A stretch of DNA of 64,000 bases from Candidatus Blautia intestinavium (GTDB taxonomy: Bacteria; Bacillota; Clostridia; Lachnospirales; Lachnospiraceae): contig DXGV01000024.1 of NCBI GenBank assembly GCA_019113745.1, forward strand, positions 1-64,000, in the 5' to 3' direction. Below, piece by piece: positions 50,234-59,539 of this stretch. Within the stretch, counting starts at the first letter, position 1. Each line of letters begins with the position of its first letter. The notes beneath the pieces were generated by a model. It had not been told where the DNA came from. It was given only the letters and a program-made list of their open reading frames with translations, and did not search any database. Both the position numbers and the translations under genes were made by a program.

Positions 50234-52327
50234 TTACTCTTCTTCCGGCACGTCTTTCATGCTGAAGCTGATGCGTCCCATTTTGTCCTTGCCAAGACAG
50301 ATTACTTTTACCTTGTCGCCCAGAGTGAGAACGTCCTCCACCCGGTTGATCCTGTGTTTCGCGATCTTGGAAATGTGTACCATTCCCTCTTTGCCCGGTG
50401 CGAACTCAATAAATGCGCCGAAATCCTTGATGCTGACTACTGTTCCGGTAAAGATCTGGCCTTCCTCAAAGTCCGTGGTGATCACCTGGATCATATGGGC
50501 AGCCTCATCCATCATCTTCTGGTCAACGCCGCAGATAGATACCGCGCCGTCGTCGCTGATATCGATCTGTACTCCGGTACGCTCGATGATGGTATTGATG
50601 GTCTTTCCTCTCTGTCCTACCACATCTCCGATCTTCTGGGGATCGATCTGGATCTGGATGATCTTCGGAGCGTATTTGTTCACATGCTCGCGGGGAGCCG
50701 GGATACATTTCTCCATAACCTCAGTAAGAATGTATTCTCTCGCTTCTTTTGTCCTTCTGATCGCTTCCTCTACGATCTCTCTTGTCAGGCCGTGGATCTT
50801 GATATCCATCTGGATAGCGGTGATTCCGTCGTGGGTTCCCGCAACCTTAAAGTCCATATCTCCGAAAAAATCTTCAAGGCCCTGGATATCGGTAAGAACA
50901 ATGTAGTCGTCGTCTGTGTCGCCTGTCACCAGACCGCAGGAAATACCGGCCACCGGTTTGCGGATAGGCACTCCCGCCGCCATCAAAGACATAGTGGAAG
51001 CACAGATACTTGCCTGGGAAGTGGAGCCGTTGGATTCAAAAGTCTCGGACACGGTACGGATAGCATAAGGAAATTCCTCTGCGGAAGGAAGCACCGGCAC
51101 AAGAGCTCTCTCTGCCAGGGCTCCATGGCCGATCTCACGGCGTCCCGGTCCTCTGGAGGGCTTCGTCTCGCCTACAGAATAGGACGGGAAATTATAATGA
51201 TGCATATATCTCTTGGAAGTCTCAAATTCATCCAGTCCGTCCAGTCTCTGGGCATCGGAAAGAGGCGCAAGAGTCGTTACCGTACAGATCTGGGTCTGTC
51301 CGCGGGTAAACATTGCTGAACCGTGGACACGGGGAATGATATCAACCTCGGCCGCAAGGGGACGGATCTGTCTGATCTCACGTCCGTCCGGACGTTTGTG
51401 ATCCTTGAGGATCATCTTGCGGACAGTCTTCTTCTGATACTGGTAAACAGCTTCATCAAGGACCTCAAGCCAGTCCTCATGGTCTGCCAGGGCTTCCGCA
51501 AGCTTCTCTGTCACCTGACGGATATTTTCTTCTCTTGTCTGTTTGTCGTCGCTGAATACGGCAACCTCCATTTCTTCCGGAGGCACGATTTCTCTGATCG
51601 CCGCAAATAATTCTTCCGGAACGGCGCAGGAAGCGTAAGTGTGCTTTTCTTTTCCGCATTCCGCTACAATCTTGTCGATAAAGGCAATGATCTCCTGGTT
51701 TACCTCATGAGCCTTATAGATCGCGTCGATCATCTTGTCTTCCGGAACTTCATTGGCTCCGGCTTCGATCATAATGACTTTTTCTCTTGTAGAGGCAACG
51801 GTAAGCTGCAGGTCGGAAATTTCCTTCTGGGCCAGGGACGGATTGATCACATACTCGCCGTCGATCAGTCCCACCTGTGTAGTGGCGCAGGGACCGTCAA
51901 AAGGAATGTCGGAAATGCAGGTGGCAATGGATGAACCCAGCATAGCCGGAATCTCCGGATTGCACTCCGGATCCACGGACATTACCATATCCACCAGGGT
52001 AACGTCATTTCTGTAATCCTTTGGAAACAGAGGACGCATCGGGCGGTCGATAACACGGGATGTAAGAATGGCGTGTTCGCTCGCCTTACCCTCTCTTTTA
52101 TTAAATCCACCCGGGATCTTACCCACCGCGTACATTTTCTCTTCATATTCCACACTTAAGGGGAAGAAATCGATGCCTTCTCTGGGCTCTTTGGAGGCGG
52201 TTGCCGTGGAAAGCACGGTTGTATCGCCGTAATGCATGAGAACGGCGCCGTTTGCCTGCTTTGCCACCCGTCCTACGTCTACAGTCAGGGTTCTTCCTGC
52301 CAGTTCCATAGAATAACTTTTGTACAT
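50234..52327 (-). CDS. pnp: Polyribonucleotide nucleotidyltransferase (PNPase)
   Basis: Phosphorolytic 3'-5' exoribonuclease, trimeric, of the RNA degradosome. 697 residues with two RNase PH-like domains (FFPLSVEYEEKMYAVGKIPGGF; later FETSKRYMHHYNFP and GRREIGHGALAERAL), an all-helical middle, a KH domain (GQRGKTINTIIERTG) and a C-terminal S1 domain (GTVVSIKDFGAFIEF). ATG 52327 after AAAGGAG. Downstream of rpsO, as in most bacteria, with a long hairpin in its leader. Confidence 0.97.
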   Translation of the reverse strand: MYKSYSMELAGRTLTVDVGRVAKQANGAVLMHYGDTTVLSTATASKEPREGIDFFPLSVEYEEKMYAVGKIPGGFNKREGKASEHAILTSRVIDRPMRPLFPKDYRNDVTLVDMVMSVDPECNPEIPAMLGSSIATCISDIPFDGPCATTQVGLIDGEYVINPSLAQKEISDLQLTVASTREKVIMIEAGANEVPEDKMIDAIYKAHEVNQEIIAFIDKIVAECGKEKHTYASCAVPEELFAAIREIVPPEEMEVAVFSDDKQTREENIRQVTEKLAEALADHEDWLEVLDEAVYQYQKKTVRKMILKDHKRPDGREIRQIRPLAAEVDIIPRVHGSAMFTRGQTQICTVTTLAPLSDAQRLDGLDEFETSKRYMHHYNFPSYSVGETKPSRGPGRREIGHGALAERALVPVLPSAEEFPYAIRTVSETFESNGSTSQASICASTMSLMAAGVPIRKPVAGISCGLVTGDTDDDYIVLTDIQGLEDFFGDMDFKVAGTHDGITAIQMDIKIHGLTREIVEEAIRRTKEAREYILTEVMEKCIPAPREHVNKYAPKIIQIQIDPQKIGDVVGQRGKTINTIIERTGVQIDISDDGAVSICGVDQKMMDEAAHMIQVITTDFEEGQIFTGTVVSIKDFGAFIEFAPGKEGMVHISKIAKHRINRVEDVLTLGDKVKVICLGKDKMGRISFSMKDVPEEE

Positions 52328-52361
52328 AGCTTTTCTCCTTTTTCTTTTATTACATCAGACA

Positions 52362-52433
52362 GGAGTCCGAAACAACTGAAAAAACTGCTTGTCCCGGACA
52401 AACAGGCTTTTCAGTAGTCTCGGAAATTACTCC
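52362..52433 (-). promoter_or_regulatory. Long leader hairpin before pnp
   Basis: Arms starting GGAGT and ending ACTCC fold over about 30 bp, with CCGA, ACTGAAAA/TTTTCAGT and CTG-TTGTCC/GGACAA-CAG blocks and a few bulges. It lies 35 nt before the pnp start. Its tip repeats the CTGCTTGTCC/GGACAA-CAG motif of the two-hairpin elements. Confidence 0.7.
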
Positions 52434-52445
52434 TGCAATGTTTGC

Positions 52446-52474
52446 TTAAAAATAGGGCGGATGGATATCCGCCC
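52446..52474 (-). terminator. Terminator or attenuator after rpsO
   Basis: GGGCGGAT/ATCCGCCC with a 4 nt loop, then TATTTTTAAG on the minus strand, 13 bp after the rpsO stop. Transcription reaching pnp must read through it. Confidence 0.88.
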
Positions 52475-52487
52475 TTCCGCATACTAA

Positions 52488-52754
52488 TTATTTTCTTAAA
52501 CCTAATTTTTCAATCAGTGCACGGTATCTTTCGATGTCTGTCTTTTTCAGGTAAGCCAGAAGTCCACGTCTCTGACCAACCATTTTCAGAAGACCTCTTC
52601 TGGAATGATGATCTTTGTGATGTGTCTGTAAATGCTCGGTAAGCTCCTGGATCCTTGCTGTCAGGACTGCAACCTGTACTTCCGGTGAACCTGTGTCGCC
52701 TTCTGTTCTTGCATATTCCTTCATGATCGCCTGTTTCTTTTCTTTTGAAATCAT
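52488..52754 (-). CDS. rpsO: 30S ribosomal protein S15
   Basis: 88 residues from [14 protein letters not shown], ending in [10 protein letters not shown], the normal length. Conserved [19 protein letters not shown] binds the 16S rRNA three-way junction. ATG 52754 after AAGGAGG; the longer open frame upstream belongs to the leader. It has its own promoter and a structured leader. Confidence 0.98.
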   Translation of the reverse strand: MISKEKKQAIMKEYARTEGDTGSPEVQVAVLTARIQELTEHLQTHHKDHHSRRGLLKMVGQRRGLLAYLKKTDIERYRALIEKLGLRK

Positions 52755-52793
52755 TGTGATTTCCTCCTTATTTCTCTTATTTGATAACCGCCG

Positions 52794-52833
52794 CACATTA
52801 AGAAACGGTTGGAGATTCCAATCTCTGAATGTG
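52794..52833 (-). promoter_or_regulatory. Structured rpsO leader, candidate S15 autoregulatory site
   Basis: On the minus strand, outer CACATT/AATGTG (52794-52799, 52828-52833) encloses GAGATT/AATCTC (52812-52825) and an asymmetric loop, about 40 nt before the start codon. It resembles leaders that bind S15, but no known class is proven. Confidence 0.4.
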
Positions 52834-52853
52834 GGCTGATTCACACCTCAGAT

Positions 52854-52882
52854 AGTATAGCATAAAAGATATTTCCTGTAAA
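52854..52882 (-). promoter_or_regulatory. Promoter of the rpsO-pnp operon
   Basis: TTTACA (52877-52882), a 17 bp spacer ending TGC, TATACT (52854-52859) on the minus strand, an extended -10. Confidence 0.75.
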
Positions 52883-52889
52883 TAATTAT

Positions 52890-53798
52890 TTAGCTCTTCT
52901 GAAAAAATTCTCTTCCCTTTGCGATATCCCTGGAAATCTGTTCCTTCAGGGCTTCAAAGGAAGAGAACTTATGCTCCGGTCTCAGAAATTTTTTGAACTG
53001 GACGGTACAGCTCTTACCGTAAAGATTCTTTTCACAGTCAAAAAGGTAGGACTCCACTCCGATAAAGTTTTCTCCCACCGTCGGCTTATATCCCACATTG
53101 GTAATCCCGGGATATACCTCCTGTCCGAAACTGGACACAGTCACGTATACTCCGTTGGGAGGAAGGAGCTTTTCCGGCATGGGGATCAGGTTCGCTGTAG
53201 GAAAGAACGTCCTGTGCCCCATCCCCCTTCCATGCTCCACGATGCCGGACACATAAAAATCGCAGCCAAGAAGAGAGGATACCTTTTCCATATTGCCGCG
53301 GTTCAGTTCCTCCCGGATAAAAGTGCTGCTGACTTTTCTCTGTCCGTCCATTTCTTTTGAAAGGATCTCTGTGGAAAATCCGTATTTCTCTCCGAATCTT
53401 CTCAGCATCTCCGGAGTTCCTTTTCTTTCAAAACCAAAGCGGAAATCCTCCCCTACAGCCGCGAAAGATGTGTGAAGAGCGCCCACCAGGACCTGGCGGA
53501 TAAAATTTTCCGCTTTCATATGCCTGAGCCTGCCGTCAAGTGGACATTCCAGAAGAACGTCCACTCCCAGGTGTTCCAGGAGATCCCGTCTTTCCGCTCT
53601 TGTAAGAATCATCTTTTTGTCTGAGACAAAGGCCAGCACTACTGCCGCCGCTCCTGTCTCCCTTTTATGCTCCAGTATTTTTTCAATCAGTTTTCTGTGT
53701 CCCCGGTGTATTCCGTCAAACTTTCCCATCGTTACCGCACAGTCGTTCATTCTGGGAAACTGGCCGTCAATTATCATATATTCCATAATACTTCTCAT
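52890..53798 (-). CDS. ribF: Bifunctional riboflavin kinase/FAD synthetase
   Basis: Makes FMN and FAD from riboflavin. 302 residues. The N-terminal nucleotidyltransferase has GKFDGIHRGHRKLI (near residue 30), and the C-terminal kinase has GHRTFFPTANLIP (near residue 195) with the conserved PTAN. The start is taken at ATG 53798 behind AAAGGAG, though the spacing is short; an ATG four codons in is possible. Last gene of the rimP-nusA-infB transcription unit. Confidence 0.95.
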   Translation of the reverse strand: MRSIMEYMIIDGQFPRMNDCAVTMGKFDGIHRGHRKLIEKILEHKRETGAAAVVLAFVSDKKMILTRAERRDLLEHLGVDVLLECPLDGRLRHMKAENFIRQVLVGALHTSFAAVGEDFRFGFERKGTPEMLRRFGEKYGFSTEILSKEMDGQRKVSSTFIREELNRGNMEKVSSLLGCDFYVSGIVEHGRGMGHRTFFPTANLIPMPEKLLPPNGVYVTVSSFGQEVYPGITNVGYKPTVGENFIGVESYLFDCEKNLYGKSCTVQFKKFLRPEHKFSSFEALKEQISRDIAKGREFFQKS

Positions 53799-53856
53799 GA
53801 TCTCCTTTGGTCCGCTGTTTTCCGGTTTCCCGCCTCCGTGAGCGGATACCGTCCGT

Positions 53857-54744
53857 CTACAGGAACATTTTTACAGGACGATAGCTGCGGCTTTCCGGAT
53901 GCCACTGGTAAACTCCCACAAATCTTCCCGCGCTGGTGTGCATGCGCAGCCATCCCTCTTCTTCCTGTCCGGCGGCGTCCTCCGCGCCCAGAGCGTTTCC
54001 GTTCAGAAGAAGCTTGTCGGCCTCTTCGCGGCAGAAAACAGCAGGATAATCTCCCAGAACTTCCTCAATACTATGGATGTGTTCCTCAATGCATCCCTTC
54101 TCCACATATTCCTGTATCTCATCCAGCGTAAGGCTTTCTTCCAATGTGAATTGCCCTGACCTGGTGCGCAGAAGCTCTTTCATGCATCCGCCGCACCCAA
54201 GTTTCCTGCCTATGTCATGACACAGTGTGCGGATATAGGTTCCCTTACTGCAGGACACAGACAGCTTCACTTCCGGAAGAGACATATCCAGGATCTGTAT
54301 CTCCCGGAAACAAACGGTTCTCGGCTTCCTTTCCACTGTGACGCCCTCCCGCGCAAGCTGGTAGAGCTTCTTTCCGTTCACCTTAACAGCAGAGTACATG
54401 GGAGGGATCTGCTGCTGCTCGCCCAGAAACAGGGCCGCCGCTGCGCGTACCTCCTCTTCCGAAACGGTTACAGGCAGTTCCTTCAGCACGGTTCCTGTCA
54501 TATCCTCGGTATCCGTTTCGATTCCCAGCCGAAGCACTGTCTGGTATGTTTTTTCTTTGTCTGTCAAAAGCTCCGCCAGTTTTGTAGCCTTTCCCAGAAC
54601 CACCGGAAGGACGCCCTCGGCTTCCGGATCCAGGGTTCCGGTGTGGCCGATTTTTTTCATGTGGAGAATTCCTCTCAGTCTGGCCACAACGTCGTGAGAG
54701 GTATAACCTTTTTCCTTCCGGACTACCAGAACTCCATCCATCAT
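53857..54744 (-). CDS. truB: tRNA pseudouridine55 synthase
   Basis: Makes pseudouridine 55 in the T-loop of tRNAs. 295 residues. The catalytic Asp is in GHTGTLDPEAEGVLPV (near residue 40); VRAAAALFLGEQQQIPPMYSAVKVNGKKLYQLAREG and CSKGTYIRTLCHDIG are family hallmarks. A C-terminal PUA-like domain follows. It overlaps the nrnA stop by 4 bp (ATGA). Confidence 0.96.
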   Translation of the reverse strand: MMDGVLVVRKEKGYTSHDVVARLRGILHMKKIGHTGTLDPEAEGVLPVVLGKATKLAELLTDKEKTYQTVLRLGIETDTEDMTGTVLKELPVTVSEEEVRAAAALFLGEQQQIPPMYSAVKVNGKKLYQLAREGVTVERKPRTVCFREIQILDMSLPEVKLSVSCSKGTYIRTLCHDIGRKLGCGGCMKELLRTRSGQFTLEESLTLDEIQEYVEKGCIEEHIHSIEEVLGDYPAVFCREEADKLLLNGNALGAEDAAGQEEEGWLRMHTSAGRFVGVYQWHPESRSYRPVKMFL

Positions 54745-55706
54745 GCTTCCTGCTCCGTGGAGAGCTGACGGTCTATTTCTGCAGAAATATTGTTGATCAC
54801 ATCGTAAACGGAGCCCTGCATATCGCAGCCTGCGGCTCTTACGTGGCCGCCTCCGCCGAAATACACGGCGATCTTGCTGACGTCCACTTTTCCGTTCGAT
54901 CTCAAAGACACCTTAAATGTCTGAGTTTCAATCTCATAAAGGAACATGGCGACCTCCACGCCCTTTGTCAGACGGAGCTGGCTGACGATCCCGTCCAGAT
55001 CTTTTCCGTCCACACCGTAGAAATCCAGATCTTTCCTGCGAAGATAACCTACAATAAACTTTCCGTGCTGCAGCATAATGCTTTCCGCCAGCACGCGGCC
55101 CATTACCTGATTCTGAAGATAGGTTTTTTCATAAAAGGAATGATCGATGATCTTGCTGAATTCAAATCCAGTCTTCATCAGTTCTCCCGCGATCCGCATC
55201 GTCTCCGGAGTTGTGGATGAGTACTGGAACACGCCGGTATCATGGATCATACCCGTATAGATAGCGGCCGCAATGGATCTGTTGATCTTCTCACTGTCAA
55301 ACAGCCCGTACATTACTTCGCAGCAGGAGCTGATCTCCCCTTCCACATGGTTGATATCCGCAAAGCCCACGTTAGTGGCATGGTGATCAATACAGGCTGT
55401 TTTTTTCGCCCTGTCAAAAGATTCACTTACCAGAGCCAGACGCTTCAGCGCGCTGACATCGCAGGTCACAAAAAGGTCAAAACTCACATCGTCGTCCGGC
55501 TCCGTGCGGATCTCATCGATCCTGTCAATATGTGAGAACACCGGTCTGGGATGATCCAGATAGACTCTTACGTCAATTTCCGGATAATAAGTCTTTACAT
55601 ACAGGTATAATGCCATGCAGGAACCTACACAGTCGCCGTCCGGACGGATATGGCCGCCGATTCCCATGGTCTTCACTCCCGTAAGTATCTCTGAAATATT
55701 CTTCAT
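54741..55706 (-). CDS. nrnA: Bifunctional oligoribonuclease/pAp phosphatase
   Basis: DHH/DHHA1 phosphoesterase that degrades nanoRNA and pAp. 321 residues from the ATG at 55706, one base after the rbfA stop, with SD AAGAGGAA. Motifs: GGHIRPDGDCVGS (DxD), ACIDHHATN (DHH) and GGGGHVRAAGC (DHHA1). The frame is open further upstream inside rbfA but has no start signal there. Confidence 0.95.
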   Translation of the reverse strand: MKNISEILTGVKTMGIGGHIRPDGDCVGSCMALYLYVKTYYPEIDVRVYLDHPRPVFSHIDRIDEIRTEPDDDVSFDLFVTCDVSALKRLALVSESFDRAKKTACIDHHATNVGFADINHVEGEISSCCEVMYGLFDSEKINRSIAAAIYTGMIHDTGVFQYSSTTPETMRIAGELMKTGFEFSKIIDHSFYEKTYLQNQVMGRVLAESIMLQHGKFIVGYLRRKDLDFYGVDGKDLDGIVSQLRLTKGVEVAMFLYEIETQTFKVSLRSNGKVDVSKIAVYFGGGGHVRAAGCDMQGSVYDVINNISAEIDRQLSTEQEA

Positions 55707-55707
55707 G

Positions 55708-56094
55708 TCATTCCTCTTCTTCCAGCTTCCCCTGAGAAGCGTCTTTCTTGGCAACCTCGTCAATAAGCTTCGACATATTTACACCATATTCTATAGATTC
55801 ATCCAGAATAAATCTGATCTCCGGAGTATTTCTGAGATTCAGGTTTTTTGCCAGCATCCGCCTGATATAGCCTTCTGCGCTGGAAAGTCCCTGGATCGTA
55901 GACTTTTTCGCCTCGTCGCTGCCCAGAACACTGATATAGGCCTTGCATGTTTTTAAATCAGGAGCCACTTCCACAGCCATGACGGAAGTCATGGGATGAA
56001 TACGGGGATCTTTAATCTCGCCGCGGATGATCGCGCTGAGTTCCTTCTGGACTTCTCCGTTGATCCTGGTATTCTTAATGCTGTTTTTTCTCAT
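55708..56094 (-). CDS. rbfA: 30S ribosome-binding factor A
   Basis: A 128-residue KH-fold assembly factor for the 30S subunit. The segment INGEVQKELSAIIRGEIKDPRI and the later LRNTPEIRFILDESIEYG are typical. The C-terminus is acidic. It follows infB by 13 bp and is followed by nrnA after one base. Confidence 0.97.
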   Translation of the reverse strand: MRKNSIKNTRINGEVQKELSAIIRGEIKDPRIHPMTSVMAVEVAPDLKTCKAYISVLGSDEAKKSTIQGLSSAEGYIRRMLAKNLNLRNTPEIRFILDESIEYGVNMSKLIDEVAKKDASQGKLEEEE

Positions 56095-56107
56095 TTATTA
56101 TCAACTC

Positions 56108-58939
56108 CTATCTTGGTACTTCCACCATGACATAAGCTTCTACCTGGTCTTCTTCTTTCAGGTCGTTAAAGCCTTCAAATACAAGACCGCACTCATATCC
56201 TGCCTTTACTTCCTTCACATCGTCTTTAAAACGCTTAAGCGACGCCAGCTCGCCCTCGTAGATCTGCTCGCCTTCCCGGGAGATACGCACCTTGCAGTTT
56301 CTCTGGAACACGCCGTCCGTCACATAGCTTCCGGCAATAGTTCCCACGCCGGACGCCTTGAAGAGCTGGCGTACTTCCGCATGGCCGATTACTTTTTCCT
56401 CGTAAACCGGATCAAGCATACCCTTCATAGCGGACTCCACATCTTCAATAGCCTGGTAAATGACTTTATACAGACGGAGATCTACGCCTTCCTGCTCCGC
56501 AAGCTGCTTTGCCATAGCGTCCGGGCGAACGTTAAATCCGATGATGATCGCGTTGGATGTAGCCGCCAGAGAAACGTCTGACTCATTGACAGCGCCTACG
56601 CCTCCATGGATCACGCGCACGACAACTTCTTCGTTGGAAAGTTTTGTAAGGCTTTGTTTTACCGCCTCTACAGATCCCTGTACATCCGCTTTGACAATGA
56701 TCGGCAGTTCCTTAAGATCGCTTGCCTGAATCTGGTCAAAGAGATTATCCAGAGACAGCTTGCCTTTTGTCTCTTCCAGAAGACGGTTTTTGTTTTCTGA
56801 TACAAAGGCTGCGGAAAAGTTTTTGGCTTCTTTGTCGCTTGCAAAGGACATCAGGATCTCTCCTGCGTTCGGAACGTCTCCAAGGCCGAGGATCTCTACC
56901 GGGGTAGAGGGACCCGCTTCTTTTACTCTGCGTCCCTTGTCGTCCATCATCGCCCTGACTTTGCCGCTGCATGCTCCTGCTGCGATAAAGTCTCCCACAT
57001 GGAGGGTTCCCTTCTGTACAAGTATCGTCGCCACAGGCCCTTTGCCTTTATCCAGCTTGGCCTCGATCACCAGTCCACGCGCGGCCCGGTTCGGATTCGC
57101 CTTCAGCTCGCAGACCTCGGCAGAGAGAAGGATCATTTCCAGAAGGGTGTCGATCCCTTCTCCCGTATGGGCAGATACAGGAACGCAAATAGTGCTTCCG
57201 CCCCAGTCTTCCGGGATCAGTCCGTATTCGGAAAGCTCCTGTTTTACACGCTCGATATTTGCGCTGGGCTTATCAATCTTATTGACCGCCACGATGATCT
57301 CAACGCCTGCCGCTTTCGCATGGCTGATCGCCTCTATAGTCTGAGGCATTACGCCGTCGTCGGCGGCCACTACCAGAACCGCGATATCTGTGGCGTTGGC
57401 GCCGCGCATACGCATAGCTGTAAAAGCCTCGTGGCCCGGGGTGTCCAGGAAAGTGATCTTCTGTCCGTTGATCTCCACCACATAAGCCCCGATGTGCTGA
57501 GTGATTCCGCCGGCCTCGCCCCGTGTCACGTTCGTATGGCGGATCGCGTCCAGAAGAGAGGTTTTTCCATGGTCAACATGGCCCATAACGCAGACTACCG
57601 GAGGTCTTGGAACCATGTCCGCCTCGTCCTCTTCTTCTTCTTTCAGGAGTTCTCCGATCACATCCACCTTTTCTTCCGGCTCTGCAATGATATCGTAGTC
57701 CAGAGCGATCTCCTGCGCCTTCTCAAAATCAATCTCATGATTTACCGTCACCATGACGCCCTGCATGAACAGCTTCTTCACGATCACGGAAGGCTGCATC
57801 TTCATGGCTTCCGCCAGTTCGCGGATCGTCAGCTTCTCCGGAAGGGTGATTTCTTTTACTTCCGGTTTCTTCTCTTCCTGCTTCGGCTGAGGAGCCGGTT
57901 TCTGGAGAGCCTTTGGAAGTCTGGAAAGTGTTTTTCTTCCTCCCTGGTTCGGTCTGTGTCCCGCGCCTGACATTTTATCAAAATCTTTCTTTTTGTTTTT
58001 GTTTTCTCTGTCGCGCTCTCTCTTGCTGTCTTTGGAGGTTTTTGTCAGTTCCGGTGTGAATACGGACTCATTTTCATTTCTTCTTCCTCCCGGACGCTGG
58101 CCTCCCCGGCTGTCTCTTCCGGCAAACCTTCCGCCTTCTCCTCTTGAGTCAGGTCTTCCCTGGCCTCCCTGAGAACGCCCCTGGCCCCGGGCAGGTCTTG
58201 CTCCGCCTTCCCCTGTCCGTGCCGGACGGCCCTCTCCCGGTCTCTGAGAACGGTTTCCGGGTCTTCCGCCCTGCTGGGCGCCTCTTTCAGAGGGTTTTCT
58301 CTCTCCGCCTCTGGAATCACGGCCTCTCTCACGGCTGTCTCTTCCGTCTCTTGCCGGACGGTTCTGGTTATTTCTTGCCTGAGACTGTTCCTGGCGCTGA
58401 GGCGCTTTTGCCGCGTTCTGTGCAGGCGCTGCCGTCTCCGCTGTCTTTACCTCTGCGGGTTTCGCCTGCTCAGCCGCTTTCTCCACTGTTCTCTTTACTG
58501 CTTCCGCCGGTTTCTTTACCGCTTCCGAAAGTTTCTTCGCAGCAGTCTCCGCTGTTCTCTTTGCCGTCTGAGGTCTCTGCTGAGATCTTGCTCCTGATTT
58601 TTTATCTGCTGCCGGACGTTTTGGTCTGTTCTTCCCGCCGTCGCTTGCATTCTGCGCGTGATACACGCGGATAATATTTTTTTTCTTTTTGGGAGCCTCT
58701 GTCTTTTCTGCTTCAGGCTTCGATGTTACCGTTTTTTCTTCTGTTCTGGAATTTTCCACCTTCGTGATCTGCTCCTTTCCCATCTGTAAAAATTTTTCTT
58801 TTATCATTCTGACACAGGGTTCTTCAAGACGGCTCATATGGCTCTTGACGTCCACCCCGTTCGCTTTTAAAACTTCTATTACTTCTCTGTTCTGCCTGCC
58901 AAGCTCTTTCGCAAGCTCGCATACCCTAATTTCTGCCAT
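56108..58939 (-). CDS. infB: Translation initiation factor IF-2
   Basis: 943 residues. An IF2_N domain is at residues 1-52 ([14 protein letters not shown]). A long, low-complexity region (about 60-330) is Ala/Lys-rich first and Arg/Gly/Gln-rich after. A second IF2_N domain follows near 365-415 ([22 protein letters not shown]). The GTPase domain starts near 450, with [20 protein letters not shown] and NKID. Domains II-IV follow to the end. The RG-rich part is unusually long compared with the Bacillus factor and is typical of clostridia. Confidence 0.97.
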   Translation of the reverse strand: MAEIRVCELAKELGRQNREVIEVLKANGVDVKSHMSRLEEPCVRMIKEKFLQMGKEQITKVENSRTEEKTVTSKPEAEKTEAPKKKKNIIRVYHAQNASDGGKNRPKRPAADKKSGARSQQRPQTAKRTAETAAKKLSEAVKKPAEAVKRTVEKAAEQAKPAEVKTAETAAPAQNAAKAPQRQEQSQARNNQNRPARDGRDSRERGRDSRGGERKPSERGAQQGGRPGNRSQRPGEGRPARTGEGGARPARGQGRSQGGQGRPDSRGEGGRFAGRDSRGGQRPGGRRNENESVFTPELTKTSKDSKRERDRENKNKKKDFDKMSGAGHRPNQGGRKTLSRLPKALQKPAPQPKQEEKKPEVKEITLPEKLTIRELAEAMKMQPSVIVKKLFMQGVMVTVNHEIDFEKAQEIALDYDIIAEPEEKVDVIGELLKEEEEDEADMVPRPPVVCVMGHVDHGKTSLLDAIRHTNVTRGEAGGITQHIGAYVVEINGQKITFLDTPGHEAFTAMRMRGANATDIAVLVVAADDGVMPQTIEAISHAKAAGVEIIVAVNKIDKPSANIERVKQELSEYGLIPEDWGGSTICVPVSAHTGEGIDTLLEMILLSAEVCELKANPNRAARGLVIEAKLDKGKGPVATILVQKGTLHVGDFIAAGACSGKVRAMMDDKGRRVKEAGPSTPVEILGLGDVPNAGEILMSFASDKEAKNFSAAFVSENKNRLLEETKGKLSLDNLFDQIQASDLKELPIIVKADVQGSVEAVKQSLTKLSNEEVVVRVIHGGVGAVNESDVSLAATSNAIIIGFNVRPDAMAKQLAEQEGVDLRLYKVIYQAIEDVESAMKGMLDPVYEEKVIGHAEVRQLFKASGVGTIAGSYVTDGVFQRNCKVRISREGEQIYEGELASLKRFKDDVKEVKAGYECGLVFEGFNDLKEEDQVEAYVMVEVPR

Positions 58940-58953
58940 GCAGTTCGCCTCCT

Positions 58954-59274
58954 TCAGGTCAATGATTTCTCAAGTTCTTTCATCATTGCTTTCGCAAAGT
59001 TTTCATCCTGCACGGCAAGGCTGGCGCGAAACTGCTTTCCGCAGAACCTCCCCAGCTCTTCCTTATCAGAAAGGAAGAATACCGGAACACTGTAAAAATC
59101 ACACATATTCTGGAACTTCTTTTTGGTGTTATCCGAAGCGTCTCCGGCTACGGCCACCAGAAAAGCCTTTCCTGTCTTTACGGACTTTTCTGTTGAAAAC
59201 TCTCCACTGACAGTTTTACCTGCCTTTGTGGCAAGCCCGATCAGAGATAAAACTTTATGATTGGTGTTTCTCAA
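58954..59274 (-). CDS. rplGA: Ribosomal L7Ae/L30e-family RNA-binding protein
   Basis: About 106 residues, kink-turn-binding family (YlxQ). Typical [19 protein letters not shown] and [17 protein letters not shown]. No ATG is available at the start. The TTG at 59274 is 10 nt after AAGGAG; another TTG three codons upstream (59283) would touch that SD. It overlaps the rnpM end by about 20 bp. Sits between rnpM and infB as in Bacillus. Confidence 0.87.
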   Translation of the reverse strand: MRNTNHKVLSLIGLATKAGKTVSGEFSTEKSVKTGKAFLVAVAGDASDNTKKKFQNMCDFYSVPVFFLSDKEELGRFCGKQFRASLAVQDENFAKAMMKELEKSLT

Positions 59275-59539
59275 TCTTTTCAAACTCCTTTTTCAGATCT
59301 TCATAGACCTCCGGAGGTATCGCCGTCTTCAGCGATCTCTCAAGCCCGTGGTTTTTCACCGCTTTTTCCAGGCAGTCCATGGAGACGCACAGATAAGCCC
59401 CTCTTCCGTTCTTTCTTCCGGTAGTATCCAGAAGGATCTCGTTTTCCGGGGTCTTTAAAATCCGCATCATTTCTTTTTTATTTTTCATTTCCCTGCATCC
59501 GGTGCACTGGCGCATGGGAATTTTAGTTTTCGTCTTCAT
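59255..59539 (-). CDS. rnpM: YlxR-family RNA-binding protein (RNase P modulator RnpM)
   Basis: 94 residues. MRQCTGCREMKNKKEMMRI and GRKNGRGAYLCVSMDCLEKAVK are the family signature. ATG at 59539 overlaps the last codons of nusA by 17 bp and fits the family's N-terminus (KIPMRQC). An ATG four codons earlier (59551) has a closer SD and is possible. Homologues bind the specificity domain of RNase P RNA. Confidence 0.9.
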   Translation of the reverse strand: MKTKTKIPMRQCTGCREMKNKKEMMRILKTPENEILLDTTGRKNGRGAYLCVSMDCLEKAVKNHGLERSLKTAIPPEVYEDLKKEFEKIEKHQS

